Assembly: GCA_016715065.1 (NCBI GenBank)
Contig: JADKBN010000010.1
Coordinates: 186,001 to 250,000 of the forward strand
Origin: Fibrobacterota bacterium
GTDB taxonomy: Bacteria; Fibrobacterota; Fibrobacteria; UBA5070
DNA: 64,000 nucleotides
Reading direction: 5' to 3'
Shown: positions 17,877-26,117 of the stretch, piece by piece
How positions within the stretch are numbered: position 1 is the stretch's first letter
Layout of the letters: every line of letters starts with the position of its first letter
Translations under genes and position numbers: made by a program
The notes under the pieces: generated by a model
The model's database searches: none
What the model saw: the letters and a program-made list of their open reading frames with translations, nothing else
What the model was told of the DNA's origin: nothing

Positions 17877-18323
17877 CTTTTATGGGATTCTTCAGCTTAC
17901 AAATCTGTCGAATCGGATTGAGGACGCTGGCGAATTGCAGCGTAGAGAATCGCCCTCGTTTCTTCGGAGGGTAGGGGAGCGTTGATTGGAGGTGGTGCCT
18001 AGTGGTCGGATCAATGTGACCTGTCCGAGCGCTAGCTTGAAACTGGTCATTTAGAGATGTCTACTTTGCGAGCATCAACGGAGAATGAAAGAATTTATGA
18101 GGATGTAGGGCCAAGAGGTTAGATGAATATGACTAGGAGAGTGCTCTGGAACGGCGTGTTGCTGTGAGAATTTTCCGTGGGCCATCCAGTGACGATCGCG
18201 TGGAGTTTTGCCCAGAAGCTAGGCGGTTACACGGGTTGGTTTGACATTTTTGGAGATACGGATCAAATCGATGCACCTCGCTTCTTCGTTTTCAGGGAAC
18301 ATGAGGAAACAAGGGTCTTTCAT
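17877..18323. other. Intergenic region, nothing recognised
   Basis: This 447-base stretch has only short open frames and lies between the APH-like gene and the 3' end of a minus-strand lipoprotein gene. Composition is mixed and partly AT-rich. I find no hairpin followed by a T-run, tRNA or repeat shared with other parts of the window. It may be decayed DNA within the island. Confidence 0.35.
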
Positions 18324-19811
18324 CTAGGGATAGCAGGCTCGGATCTTTATGGGCAGGTCGGTTCCTGTGTGTCGGATTGCCCAGAGGATGGTTTGGATCT
18401 TCCCGAAGCGCACCGATGGATCCACGGTGATCGTAGCCTTTCTGGTTTGGTCCAAAGGCAGGAGCCAATCTTGGATCATTTCCCTGACCTTGGCTGGCTG
18501 TGTCAGTTGAGCGATCGGGTAGGCGCGACGAATTCCCCAAAGAGTGTCCGGACGATCGTCGCGGAAGTCTTCCTTGCTGGAGGAAAGGGAGGCCGCTTGT
18601 GGGGAAGCATTTAAAAGGGAATCAAGTAGGGGAGATGGGTTTTCCAGAAGGTCCAGAACATCGAATCGGTTCCAGAAATCGAAAGGATGGGTGAAGGTGA
18701 TGATGCTGTCCGTCTTCAGCTCCAGGTATTTGAGGCCGGGACGGAACGGGCGAGGCGGATCGGATTCGATATCGTCTTCGTCGAGGATGATCACGCGAAT
18801 CGAGGAATCGGGCGTGGATTCCAACGAAACTTGGTAGAATCCCGAGCGAAGCGCGGATCGCAACACAGGATTCAGGGCGCTATATGGAAGATCCAGAGGC
18901 ACCCGAAGGCGAAGCTGTACGCCGGTATCCGGAAAGCGGCTCTTCAAGGCGTCGTTCAGGGGACTCAAGCCGAAGCCTTCCCAGACGGAATCCGGGTAAT
19001 CGGTCAGACCGGTTCGTGGGTTCACAATGAGTGGACAAATTTCGGTTCCGTCCAACATCAGGCTGGTCGCCGACCACTCGATGGTCGCGTCCTTGGGAGC
19101 CATGAATTGTCGTACTGCAGCATACCCGGCAACGAAAGGGGAGATCAAATGGGAGAAGAAGCCTTTTTCGCCTCGGCACTCGTCCAGCGTGACGACTGGA
19201 TGGATGGTTCTGGACACAACTTCCATTTTTCCGCGGGACGAATCGATCAGAATTTCCGAAGAATCACCGTGGCACTCGTCGGGGCATTCCTGGATCGCAT
19301 CGCCTAGGTATGGCCTCCATCGTATTTCGTGGCCGACTTCCTCGAAGTAGTACCAGATGCTGTGGGGAGCGGAGTTTCCCCTGGAGCTTTTCTTCCTCCT
19401 CAGCAGATGCTTGGAATCGTTGGTCAAGCAGAACTGCAATGATGAACTGCCCATGGCATGGGAAACGGATCCGCCTCCTTTGCAACCCAAGCCGAGGACA
19501 ATGCGCTGCCATTCGGCACCATTCTGTTCGTAGCCAACCACACCGTACTTGCAGCCAAGTTGGCTATCGGCGATGGCCAGAGCGCTTTCCAAGCTGGGCT
19601 GGAGATCCGAGCGGATCCAGGTAGAATCCCTCCAGGGACAGGAATCGCCTTCGCATTTCACCTGTCCAGCATGGGATGCCAAGGTGCGAAAGTCCCGCCC
19701 CAAATCCCCATCCTGACCACTGCACGACAAAAAAGTGGTCCCCACAACGGCGGCGAACGCCAGGCCGAGCCATGCCTGCAGGTGTTGACGGGGGTTTGGG
19801 CGCGGAATCAT
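18324..19811 (-). CDS. Large lipoprotein with ExbD/TolR-like C-terminal segment
   Basis: The 495-residue protein has a lipoprotein signal (LGLAFAAVVGTTFLSC). I prefer the ATG at 19811 over an in-frame GTG at 19835. The body is cysteine-containing and otherwise unrecognised (CKYGVVGYEQNG, DECHGDSSEILID). The last ~40 residues, RKATITVDPSVRFGKIQTIL then AIRHTGTD, resemble the periplasmic strand-helix of ExbD/TolR. The lipoprotein at 24130-25038 ends with a similar motif (DMTWESTQRLIIALRHAGVD). It lies inside the repeat-bounded island, divergent from the next gene. The function is unknown. Confidence 0.6.
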   Translation of the reverse strand: MIPRPNPRQHLQAWLGLAFAAVVGTTFLSCSGQDGDLGRDFRTLASHAGQVKCEGDSCPWRDSTWIRSDLQPSLESALAIADSQLGCKYGVVGYEQNGAEWQRIVLGLGCKGGGSVSHAMGSSSLQFCLTNDSKHLLRRKKSSRGNSAPHSIWYYFEEVGHEIRWRPYLGDAIQECPDECHGDSSEILIDSSRGKMEVVSRTIHPVVTLDECRGEKGFFSHLISPFVAGYAAVRQFMAPKDATIEWSATSLMLDGTEICPLIVNPRTGLTDYPDSVWEGFGLSPLNDALKSRFPDTGVQLRLRVPLDLPYSALNPVLRSALRSGFYQVSLESTPDSSIRVIILDEDDIESDPPRPFRPGLKYLELKTDSIITFTHPFDFWNRFDVLDLLENPSPLLDSLLNASPQAASLSSSKEDFRDDRPDTLWGIRRAYPIAQLTQPAKVREMIQDWLLPLDQTRKATITVDPSVRFGKIQTILWAIRHTGTDLPIKIRACYP

Positions 19812-19929
19812 GAAAGGGAAATCTAGCCTGGACACGCCCGCATTTGTCGCGCACGTAGGCGGTGAGGAAGAAGGCTAGATTGACAATCATCCACCTCCGT
19901 CCCCTCCTATCGGATTGGAACTCCCGACC

Positions 19930-20760
19930 ATGAAATTCGCTCCGAAGTGGCTGTTTGCCGTGATCGCCGGACTCTCCTGTTTGGCCATTCTGGGCGTGGT
20001 CGGCACCGCCATGGAAGAGAGCCAGGAAGAGATCCCTGTCCGGTTTCGGACCTACAAGGAATTCCGGCGAGCCTGTCTTCAGGGAAACCAAGGTGTGTTC
20101 TGGTGTTCTCTGCCTGTTGACACCGAGTTCACAGCCAATCCCGACTACCGGACGGTCGTGACGGTCAATTTCCGTCGTCATCGATTCCTGCCGTTTCGCG
20201 GCAGGTTGCGGGATGTGTTGGGAGATTCTGTGGGATTGGCTTTCATTGGGCTGGACGATACCGCCCATGGAGGGAGACGTTCGGTTTCCGACTCGATCCG
20301 GACCAAGGGCTTGGACTTCGGGGAAGTCGATACGGCCAAGCTGGATATCACTCGTGTTTTGCGCTTCCTGAGCGATTCCACATTGATCTCGGAGCCATTT
20401 TACTCCGCTACCTCCATGGTCTCCTTGATCGCGAATCCTCGCCGATATCAACTCAAGAAAATGGTGGTCTCCGGAACATTGCGGATCGAGCACGAGTGTT
20501 TCGCGCTGTACCTGCACAAGGAGGATTATTCCCGATGGCGCAACGAGAATGCCCTGCAAATCCAGTTTGTCACGGATAGCAGCCTGCACGACGAAATCTT
20601 CAAGAAATTCCCGAAGTACAATGGCGAGGCCGTCACCATCAACGGCGTGTTCGAGGCTTGCACCACAAGCGTATGCCAATATCCTGGAGCACTCAGCCAT
20701 GTTTCCAAGATCTACGTGGAAAACGAGAACAAGTTCGTCCCACTCTCGAGGGAACGATGA
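19930..20760 (+). CDS. Membrane-anchored hypothetical protein
   Basis: The 276-residue protein has one N-terminal hydrophobic segment (WLFAVIAGLSCLAILGVVG), acting as an anchor or uncleaved signal, followed by a periplasmic domain. The ATG at 19930 is used; the open frame extends to a TTG 15 bases earlier. Recognisable stretches (FRTYKEFRRACLQGNQGVFW; MVVSGTLRIEHECFALYLHK) suggest an OB-like beta domain, possibly related to cytochrome c maturation-type folds, but this is only an impression. It is divergent from the lipoprotein gene with ~120 bases between them. Confidence 0.55.
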   Translation: MKFAPKWLFAVIAGLSCLAILGVVGTAMEESQEEIPVRFRTYKEFRRACLQGNQGVFWCSLPVDTEFTANPDYRTVVTVNFRRHRFLPFRGRLRDVLGDSVGLAFIGLDDTAHGGRRSVSDSIRTKGLDFGEVDTAKLDITRVLRFLSDSTLISEPFYSATSMVSLIANPRRYQLKKMVVSGTLRIEHECFALYLHKEDYSRWRNENALQIQFVTDSSLHDEIFKKFPKYNGEAVTINGVFEACTTSVCQYPGALSHVSKIYVENENKFVPLSRER

Positions 20761-21548
20761 AACATTCTGTCCAGGCGGTTGACGTTGGCAGCCGGATCCT
20801 ATCACGGCAGGAACAACTGCCGGATTCGCCAACGCCCAACATTCCCCGGAACGGTCACGTTCTCTCGGAACGGTCGAGACCGTTCCGTACGTCAACAACG
20901 AAACCAATCCCCATCCACCTATCACCCGCCAGCCCACCACCGCGCAGCGAAGCGAGTGGGGTCGGCGAACCTGGGTTGGCGGAGGTGGCTGGGATTGGCG
21001 GGGAGGAAGGGGTCGTGCCCTCACCCTCCCCCTCTCCCCAGCGGGGGAGAGGGACTCGGTGTTTGGGGCATCGACCACTCAGCTGGCCAGCGAAGCGTCC
21101 GCGGGCAAATCCGCCCAGACAAAATCCGGCAATCAAATGCCGCTGCCCTGCCGAACCGGCAACTCAACCAAATCAAGGGGGACCGGGGGGCTCGAAAAAT
21201 GGAACCCGCGATGCTCTCACTCCAATGGATTGGCAGGGGTCCGGGGATGAGCGGAATGGAACGGCCAATGGGCAGGCGATACCGATCGCGTCCCTGATGG
21301 TCCCACCAAGTGAGCGGCCCGTCATACCCACCGCTACCTGGCGGCTGTGGCATGGCCGTTCCAGGGCGAGTCCCCGGCGCCGGAGTCCAGAGGTACGGCG
21401 TTAGTACCTCTGGCCGCGGTCACGGTGCGCGGCCGCACCGTGAATACGGCACCCGGGCCGCCCCGGGTACAGCACGGCGCAGCCGATCCTCGCCCGCGCA
21501 GCGGAAAACGCCGACGCAGTCGATAATATCCCCGCGGGAGCGAGAGGA
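20761..21548. other. Intergenic region dominated by right inverted repeat
   Basis: This 788-base gap between the anchored protein and the FAD oxidase-fold gene is almost wholly the right repeat copy. The ~80 bases before the repeat (AACATTCTGTCCAGGCGG) show no gene. No terminator with a T-run was found for either flanking gene. Confidence 0.5.
20843..21528. repeat. Right copy of long inverted repeat
   Basis: Read on the minus strand, this block follows the same order of segments as 15232-15765: CGACTGCGTCGG, GGCGGCCCGGGTGCCGTAT, CATCAGGGACGCGATCG, the CTCTCCCCCGCTGGGGAGAG hairpin and GGTGGATGGGGATTGGTT. It is ~150 bases longer because of insertions near its outer end and middle. Segments of the same family (CGCTTCGCTGCGCGGTGG) also occur at 62.4 kb. 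Confidence 0.8.
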
Positions 21549-22943
21549 TCAGCGGTTCTTGACCGCCTTCGCATACAAATCCGGCAACGCCCGCCCCACA
21601 TCGTATTTGGCCTTCAGCGCCCGGTACGCGTCTCCGGCGTAGATCCGCCAGAATTCGTCTTCCTCGAAATACGACGTGGAATAGAGCGATTTGTGTCCGC
21701 CCAGATCCACGACCTTGCGCTCCAGCAGACGATTGAAATGGTCCTTGGGGAGGTCCGCGGTGGTGGGCACCGAATCCCAGAACCCGAAGTTCACATGGAG
21801 GCGGTCGGGGAGATCGTAGAGGGTCCAGGGTTGCTTGGAGGGCAGGGGCCGGATGGGACACAGCCATAGCGGGCGGATATCGATGGTCTTCCAGTAGAAG
21901 TCCAGGAACGCCTCGCACGAGGGAAGCGGAAGCTCCACGTCCTGGATCACGGGTTCGCGGCGGTGGTCGGGACGCCGGAAGAACTTCTTGAGGGCACGCA
22001 CCTTCTCTTCCATCCGGTACTTGCGCCAGCCGGTCAGGATCTTCCAGTAGGAACTGGAGCGCAGCATCCAGCGGCCCACCAGGGCGCGGATCCACGGTGT
22101 TTGCAGGCCGAAGCGGAACGAACACCAGAACCAGTCGGCGTCCCAGCGCCAGAGGTGGTCGCGGGCGGTCAGGAGGTCCGTAGGCTTTTCACGCAGCGTG
22201 AGGTAGTACGGGGTCTTGCCCGCGATGGGACTGGTGGGCCCGGAGTTTTGCGTGCGCCATCCCAGCGACAGCACGAAGTCGTCGGGTGCGAACGCCACGG
22301 CTTCCACGAAGTCCGGCCTCCCGGGGCCCTCGACCGCGCATGCGGATTCCAGTTCGGACAGCAATTGTCTAGCTTCGGCGAATCGCCGGTAGGACAGCTT
22401 CACGTTGGGCAGGGCCCGCTCCAGGCGCAACACCAGCCGCAAGGCGTAGCCCAGGGTGCCGTAGGAGTTGGGGAAGGCGAAGTACAGGTCGGCGTGCTCG
22501 TTGTCGGCGCGGCAGGTGCGCACCACGCCGTCCCCGCAGAGGATGTCCATCTCCTCCACGGTCTCGTGCACGAATCCGTTGCGAAACGAGGCCGATTCGA
22601 TGCCGATTCCCGTCACCGCGCCGCCCACCGTGATGGTCTTGAGTTCCGGCACCACCGGAGGGCTGAATCCGCGCGACAGGCAGGCGTCGGCGAAGTCCTC
22701 GAAGGTGGTCATGCCTTCCACTTCCGCACGGCCGTTTTCGATGGAAATGACATGACAAAAATCGGCCACATCCAGCCGCAAGCCTTGGTGCTTTTGGCGG
22801 GAGCGAAACAGGTTGGAGGTCCTTTTCGCCAACCGCAGGGGCTCGCCCGGATGGGCCTGGATTTCACGGACCACCCGCTCCACGCGCAACCGGTGATCTT
22901 CGCGGGTGCAGAAAAGCCGGTCCGGGCGAAGGTTCGGGTTCAT
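21549..22943 (-). CDS. FAD-binding oxidoreductase, BfaA/TmsA- or DHCR24-like
   Basis: The 464-residue protein has a PCMH-type FAD-binding domain. TTFEDFADACLSRGFSPPVV and KTITVGGAVTGIGIESASFR (residues ~80-125) fit the flavin site, and the C-terminal half is typical of FAD-linked oxidase or reductase relatives. Its start overlaps the stop of the upstream Cfa-like methyltransferase by 4 nt (ATGA), so the two are translationally coupled. In actinobacteria such an oxidoreductase (BfaA/TmsA) reduces the 10-methylene fatty acyl chain made by a Cfa-like methyltransferase (BfaB/TmsB). By analogy it may act on membrane lipid acyl chains. The substrate is inferred from context only. Confidence 0.75.
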   Translation of the reverse strand: MNPNLRPDRLFCTREDHRLRVERVVREIQAHPGEPLRLAKRTSNLFRSRQKHQGLRLDVADFCHVISIENGRAEVEGMTTFEDFADACLSRGFSPPVVPELKTITVGGAVTGIGIESASFRNGFVHETVEEMDILCGDGVVRTCRADNEHADLYFAFPNSYGTLGYALRLVLRLERALPNVKLSYRRFAEARQLLSELESACAVEGPGRPDFVEAVAFAPDDFVLSLGWRTQNSGPTSPIAGKTPYYLTLREKPTDLLTARDHLWRWDADWFWCSFRFGLQTPWIRALVGRWMLRSSSYWKILTGWRKYRMEEKVRALKKFFRRPDHRREPVIQDVELPLPSCEAFLDFYWKTIDIRPLWLCPIRPLPSKQPWTLYDLPDRLHVNFGFWDSVPTTADLPKDHFNRLLERKVVDLGGHKSLYSTSYFEEDEFWRIYAGDAYRALKAKYDVGRALPDLYAKAVKNR

Positions 22944-24061
22944 CGCGCCGGTTTCCAGCCGCCCCTCACGCCGCCCTTGGAGAGGGTGATCTGGAACAAT
23001 TGGTTGTGGCGGCTGCGGAAGGTGCCCGCGCAGCAAAGCAGGTAGTACGACCACATCCGGAAGAAGGGTTCGCCGAAGCGGTCCCGGAAGTTCGGCCAAG
23101 CCTTCACGAATCGTTCGTGCCAGGCCATGAGGGTCTTGTCGTAGTCCACACCGAAATTGTGCCAGTCTTCCACCACGAACAGGTTGTCCATGGCCGCGCC
23201 CAGATTGGTGGGCGCAGGCAGCACCGATCCGGGGAAGATGTACTTGTCCAGCCACGCTTCCATGTGGTGCGCGACGTGGTTTCCCGCGATGGTGTGCAGC
23301 AGGAACAATCCGCCGGGACGCAATCTGTCATGCACCAGGCGCAGGAAGGCGCGGTAGTTGCGCGTTCCCACATGCTCGCACATGCCGATCGACACGGCCT
23401 TGTCGAAGGTGCCCACGGCGTCGCGGTAATCGGCCAGGTGGATTTCCACCGGCAGGCCTTGGCATTTTTCCCGCGCGTAGGCCACCTGTTCGGTGGCGAT
23501 GTTGTAGGCCACCACTTCCACGCCGTAGCGGCTGGACGCGAAGCGGGCGAACCCGCCCCAACCGCAGCCCAGTTCCAGCACGCGTTCGCCGGGCTTGAGG
23601 TCCAATTTCCGGCACACCAGGTCCAACTTGGCTTCCTGTGCCGCTTCCAGGGTGGTGGCGCCGTTTTGCCAGTACGCGCAGGTGTACTGCATCCACGGGT
23701 CGAGCATGGCTTCGTAGAAGTCGTTGCCCAGGTTGTAGTGGAGCTTGGCCACCCGCAGGGAGTTGCGCCGCGACTGCATGTTCACGAACTTGGCCTTGGC
23801 GATGCGGGCTAGCAGTCGCGGATCGGGCCGGATCTTCTTGTAGAGCTTGCCGGAAATCACCTTGTCGAAGAGCTGATCGACAGCGGGGCAGTCCCAAAGG
23901 CCTTCCACGTAGGCCTCGCCCAGGCCCACGGTGCCTTGGGCCAGCACGCGATTGGCCACGGCCCAGTCGTTGACCGACGGGTCGCAGGGGCGGCTCCCGC
24001 CGATCTCGAGATCGACCGACAAGAGCAGCTCGGTCAGCCAGGTATTCGCGTCGTTCGCCAA
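22940..24061 (-). CDS. Cfa-family S-adenosylmethionine-dependent fatty acyl methyltransferase
   Basis: The 373-residue protein matches cyclopropane-fatty-acyl-phospholipid synthases in length and motifs: LHYNLGNDFYEAMLDPWMQY, YTCAYWQNG, SAM site LELGCGWGGFARFA (residues ~164-177), and the active-site FPGSVLP region. These enzymes add a methylene or methyl group from SAM to unsaturated acyl chains of phospholipids. Coupling to an FAD oxidoreductase suggests the BfaB/TmsB branch, where the product is a 10-methylene chain later reduced, rather than a cyclopropane. Without the partner I would simply call it cfa. Confidence 0.85.
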   Translation of the reverse strand: MANDANTWLTELLLSVDLEIGGSRPCDPSVNDWAVANRVLAQGTVGLGEAYVEGLWDCPAVDQLFDKVISGKLYKKIRPDPRLLARIAKAKFVNMQSRRNSLRVAKLHYNLGNDFYEAMLDPWMQYTCAYWQNGATTLEAAQEAKLDLVCRKLDLKPGERVLELGCGWGGFARFASSRYGVEVVAYNIATEQVAYAREKCQGLPVEIHLADYRDAVGTFDKAVSIGMCEHVGTRNYRAFLRLVHDRLRPGGLFLLHTIAGNHVAHHMEAWLDKYIFPGSVLPAPTNLGAAMDNLFVVEDWHNFGVDYDKTLMAWHERFVKAWPNFRDRFGEPFFRMWSYYLLCCAGTFRSRHNQLFQITLSKGGVRGGWKPAR

Positions 24062-24129
24062 TGTGGAGTCTCCCCGCCAGTGTCATCCATTTTACGAGGG
24101 ATGACAGAGTACAAAAACCGGCGAAGGAA

Positions 24130-25038
24130 CTACTGAAGTTCGAGCGTGTTGAAGTCCACCCCGGCGTGGCGCAGGGCGATGATCAGCCGCTGCGTGGACT
24201 CCCAGGTCATGTCCTTGGAAAACACTCCGTGGTAGTAGGGGCGGTTGTCCGGCAAGGTTCCCGGGAGTGTGCGGATGGCGTGGATCTGGGCCGCGATGGC
24301 CACGTCGCGCCGCAGAGGCCGACGGACCACCCAATCCATGTCCTTTTTCAGGCTGGGTCGGACCGTGTCGGGAAGCCGATCCAGGTTGCCCAGCAATACG
24401 TATTTGGTGCCGTCCTGCCAGACGGAGTCGGTGCAAAGGTCCTTGCGCTCTTCCACCAGGCAGCGGTCGTAGGCATCTACCCAACCGGTGCGGACCGGAT
24501 TATCGGTTTTTCCGGAGGCGACGTAATCCATACCGGCCGTGTCTTGCACCACAGGGACATCAGGGAGCCATTCTTGTGCGGTCCAGAAGCGGATCAGCGA
24601 TTTGCTGGCCACCACGATCATGGAGGCACGAGGTTTGGTGGAGTCCTTGGGATTGAACGAATAAAGGCTGCGAGGCGCGGGAACCGGCGACTGCAGCATG
24701 ATGGGCGGGTCCGACTCACCCAAGGCGAACAATCCGCGGCAGTCGATGTTGACCGACTTGATGAAATTCATGAAGTTGAAGAAATCTTCGGAGGTCAAAT
24801 TCTTTTCGCCCTGAAGCTTCCATTTGATGCGGTCGTCCTTCTCCGCGCAGAAGTGCTTCAGCGAGTCGCGGAACGTTGTCGAGTCCACGGGCTTGCCATC
24901 GAGCTGGAATCCGGATTTGGTGACCAGCAGATCGTGGCGGATCCGAAAGCCGTGGCGACCGCATCCGCCAAGAACAAGAAGGACCAACAGGACGCCGACC
25001 ACTGCCGCAAAGCGGTATGCTACACTAGGTTTCTTCAT
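24130..25038 (-). CDS. Lipoprotein with ExbD-like C-terminal motif
   Basis: The 302-residue protein starts MKKPSVAYRF and has a strong lipoprotein signal (VGVLLVLLVLGGC). The middle is unrecognised. The last ~30 residues (KDMTWESTQRLIIALRHAGV) resemble the ExbD/TolR periplasmic C-terminal helix-strand, as in the lipoprotein at 18324-19811. Its start codon lies only two bases from the divergent ppa start, so their 5' untranslated regions must overlap or the messages be leaderless. It precedes the Cfa-like gene on the same strand by 68 bases. The role is unknown. Confidence 0.6.
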   Translation of the reverse strand: MKKPSVAYRFAAVVGVLLVLLVLGGCGRHGFRIRHDLLVTKSGFQLDGKPVDSTTFRDSLKHFCAEKDDRIKWKLQGEKNLTSEDFFNFMNFIKSVNIDCRGLFALGESDPPIMLQSPVPAPRSLYSFNPKDSTKPRASMIVVASKSLIRFWTAQEWLPDVPVVQDTAGMDYVASGKTDNPVRTGWVDAYDRCLVEERKDLCTDSVWQDGTKYVLLGNLDRLPDTVRPSLKKDMDWVVRRPLRRDVAIAAQIHAIRTLPGTLPDNRPYYHGVFSKDMTWESTQRLIIALRHAGVDFNTLELQ

Positions 25039-25040
25039 AG

Positions 25041-25568
25041 ATGAACTACCTAACCCTTCCCATCGGATCGAAGTACCCACACGTCGTGCGTGCGGTGATT
25101 GAGATATCTAAGGATACGAACACCAAGTTCGAGTACGACGAGAGTCTGAACATTTTCGTGCTGGATCGGGTGCTCCTGTCAAGCATGCTCTACCCGGCCA
25201 ATTACGGCTTCATTCCCTCCACCCGGGCCGACGACGGCGATTGTCTGGACATCCTGGTTCTGATGAATGCACCGATGCCGCCTGGAACCGTGGTGGACGC
25301 CATCCCGGTCGGTGTCCTGGATATGACGGACGGTGGCGTGAAGGACTACAAGGTCCTGGCCGTACCCGCCTTCACGTTGCATCCGCCCTCGGACATCGAC
25401 GGCATCGACCCTATTTTCTTGATGATCGCCCGCAATTTCTTCAAAGGTTACAAGGAATTGGAAGGGAAAATCGTCGAGATCGGCCCGTGGCTTCCACGCG
25501 CCAAGGCCTTGGAATACATCCAGGAAGGCCACGAATTGTTCAATCGATTGCTCGAACTGGAGCCCTAA
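25041..25568 (+). CDS. ppa: Inorganic pyrophosphatase (family I)
   Basis: The 175-residue enzyme hydrolyses pyrophosphate and so drives biosynthetic reactions. The family I features are clear: VIEISKDTNTKFEYDES near the N-terminus, YPANYGFIPST, and the metal-binding signature DGDCLDILVL, which varies slightly from the usual DNDPLDVLV. Length and start agree with the family. No strong Shine-Dalgarno precedes the ATG, and the divergent lipoprotein gene begins three bases upstream, so initiation may be leaderless or depend on the overlapping region. Confidence 0.95.
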   Translation: MNYLTLPIGSKYPHVVRAVIEISKDTNTKFEYDESLNIFVLDRVLLSSMLYPANYGFIPSTRADDGDCLDILVLMNAPMPPGTVVDAIPVGVLDMTDGGVKDYKVLAVPAFTLHPPSDIDGIDPIFLMIARNFFKGYKELEGKIVEIGPWLPRAKALEYIQEGHELFNRLLELEP

Positions 25569-25595
25569 CGGGAACCGTTCGAGTGGCTCTGCGTA

Positions 25596-25677
25596 TGTCC
25601 CGGGCGGGATTTGAACCCGCACGACCGAGGTCTGCGGATTTTAAGTCCGCTGTGTCTACCGATTCCACCACCGGGAC
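25596..25677 (-). tRNA. tRNA-Leu (UAA anticodon)
   Basis: On the minus strand the acceptor arms GTCCCGG and CCGGGAC pair perfectly. The anticodon stem GCGGA/TCCGC closes a loop CTTAAAA with anticodon TAA. A long variable arm marks a class II tRNA, and GCGGGTTCAAATCCCGC is the T arm. CCA is not encoded. It lies between ppa and hpf, transcribed against both. Confidence 0.95.
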
Positions 25678-25758
25678 GAGAGGGTGGTAAAGTTAGATTT
25701 GTTCCACCAGCCTTGCCGCGAGGTGGGCCTCATCACCGTCCCCAAAGGAGACGAGTCC

Positions 25759-26085
25759 ATGCAAGTCAACATCACCGGGCGTCACTTCGATGCCTCCACC
25801 GACCTTCAGGCCAACATCGAAGCGCAGGTCGCTTCCCTGGTCAAGTTCAACGACCGGATCACCGGTGCGCATGTCGTGCTCGACAAGCAGCCCAATGATC
25901 AGCGTTCGGCCCATGCCGACTTGACCATCGCCGGCGCGGGTGTCGTTTCCGCCTCCGCCGAGGCCGATTCCCTGCACAAGGCCATCGACGAGATGTTCGA
26001 GAAGCTCACACGCTTGGTCAAGAAGGACAACGAGCGGGTCAAGGAGCATCGCGCTCCTCCCGTAGACCGGGTGGTGGAAGCCTGA
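25759..26085 (+). CDS. hpf: Ribosome hibernation promoting factor, short form
   Basis: The 108-residue protein begins MQVNITGRHFDASTDLQANI and continues with HVVLDKQPNDQRSAHADLTI, the beta-alpha-beta-beta-beta-alpha fold of HPF/YfiA proteins that bind the 30S decoding site and silence or dimerise ribosomes in stationary phase. The C-terminal extension of long HPF is absent. The start is fixed by AAGGAG at 25745-25750. The linkage hpf-hprK is common in bacteria where HPr kinase regulates metabolism. Confidence 0.93.
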   Translation: MQVNITGRHFDASTDLQANIEAQVASLVKFNDRITGAHVVLDKQPNDQRSAHADLTIAGAGVVSASAEADSLHKAIDEMFEKLTRLVKKDNERVKEHRAPPVDRVVEA

Positions 26086-26117
26086 ACGCACCTGCGCAGC
26101 CTTCGCTCCTGGAGCCC

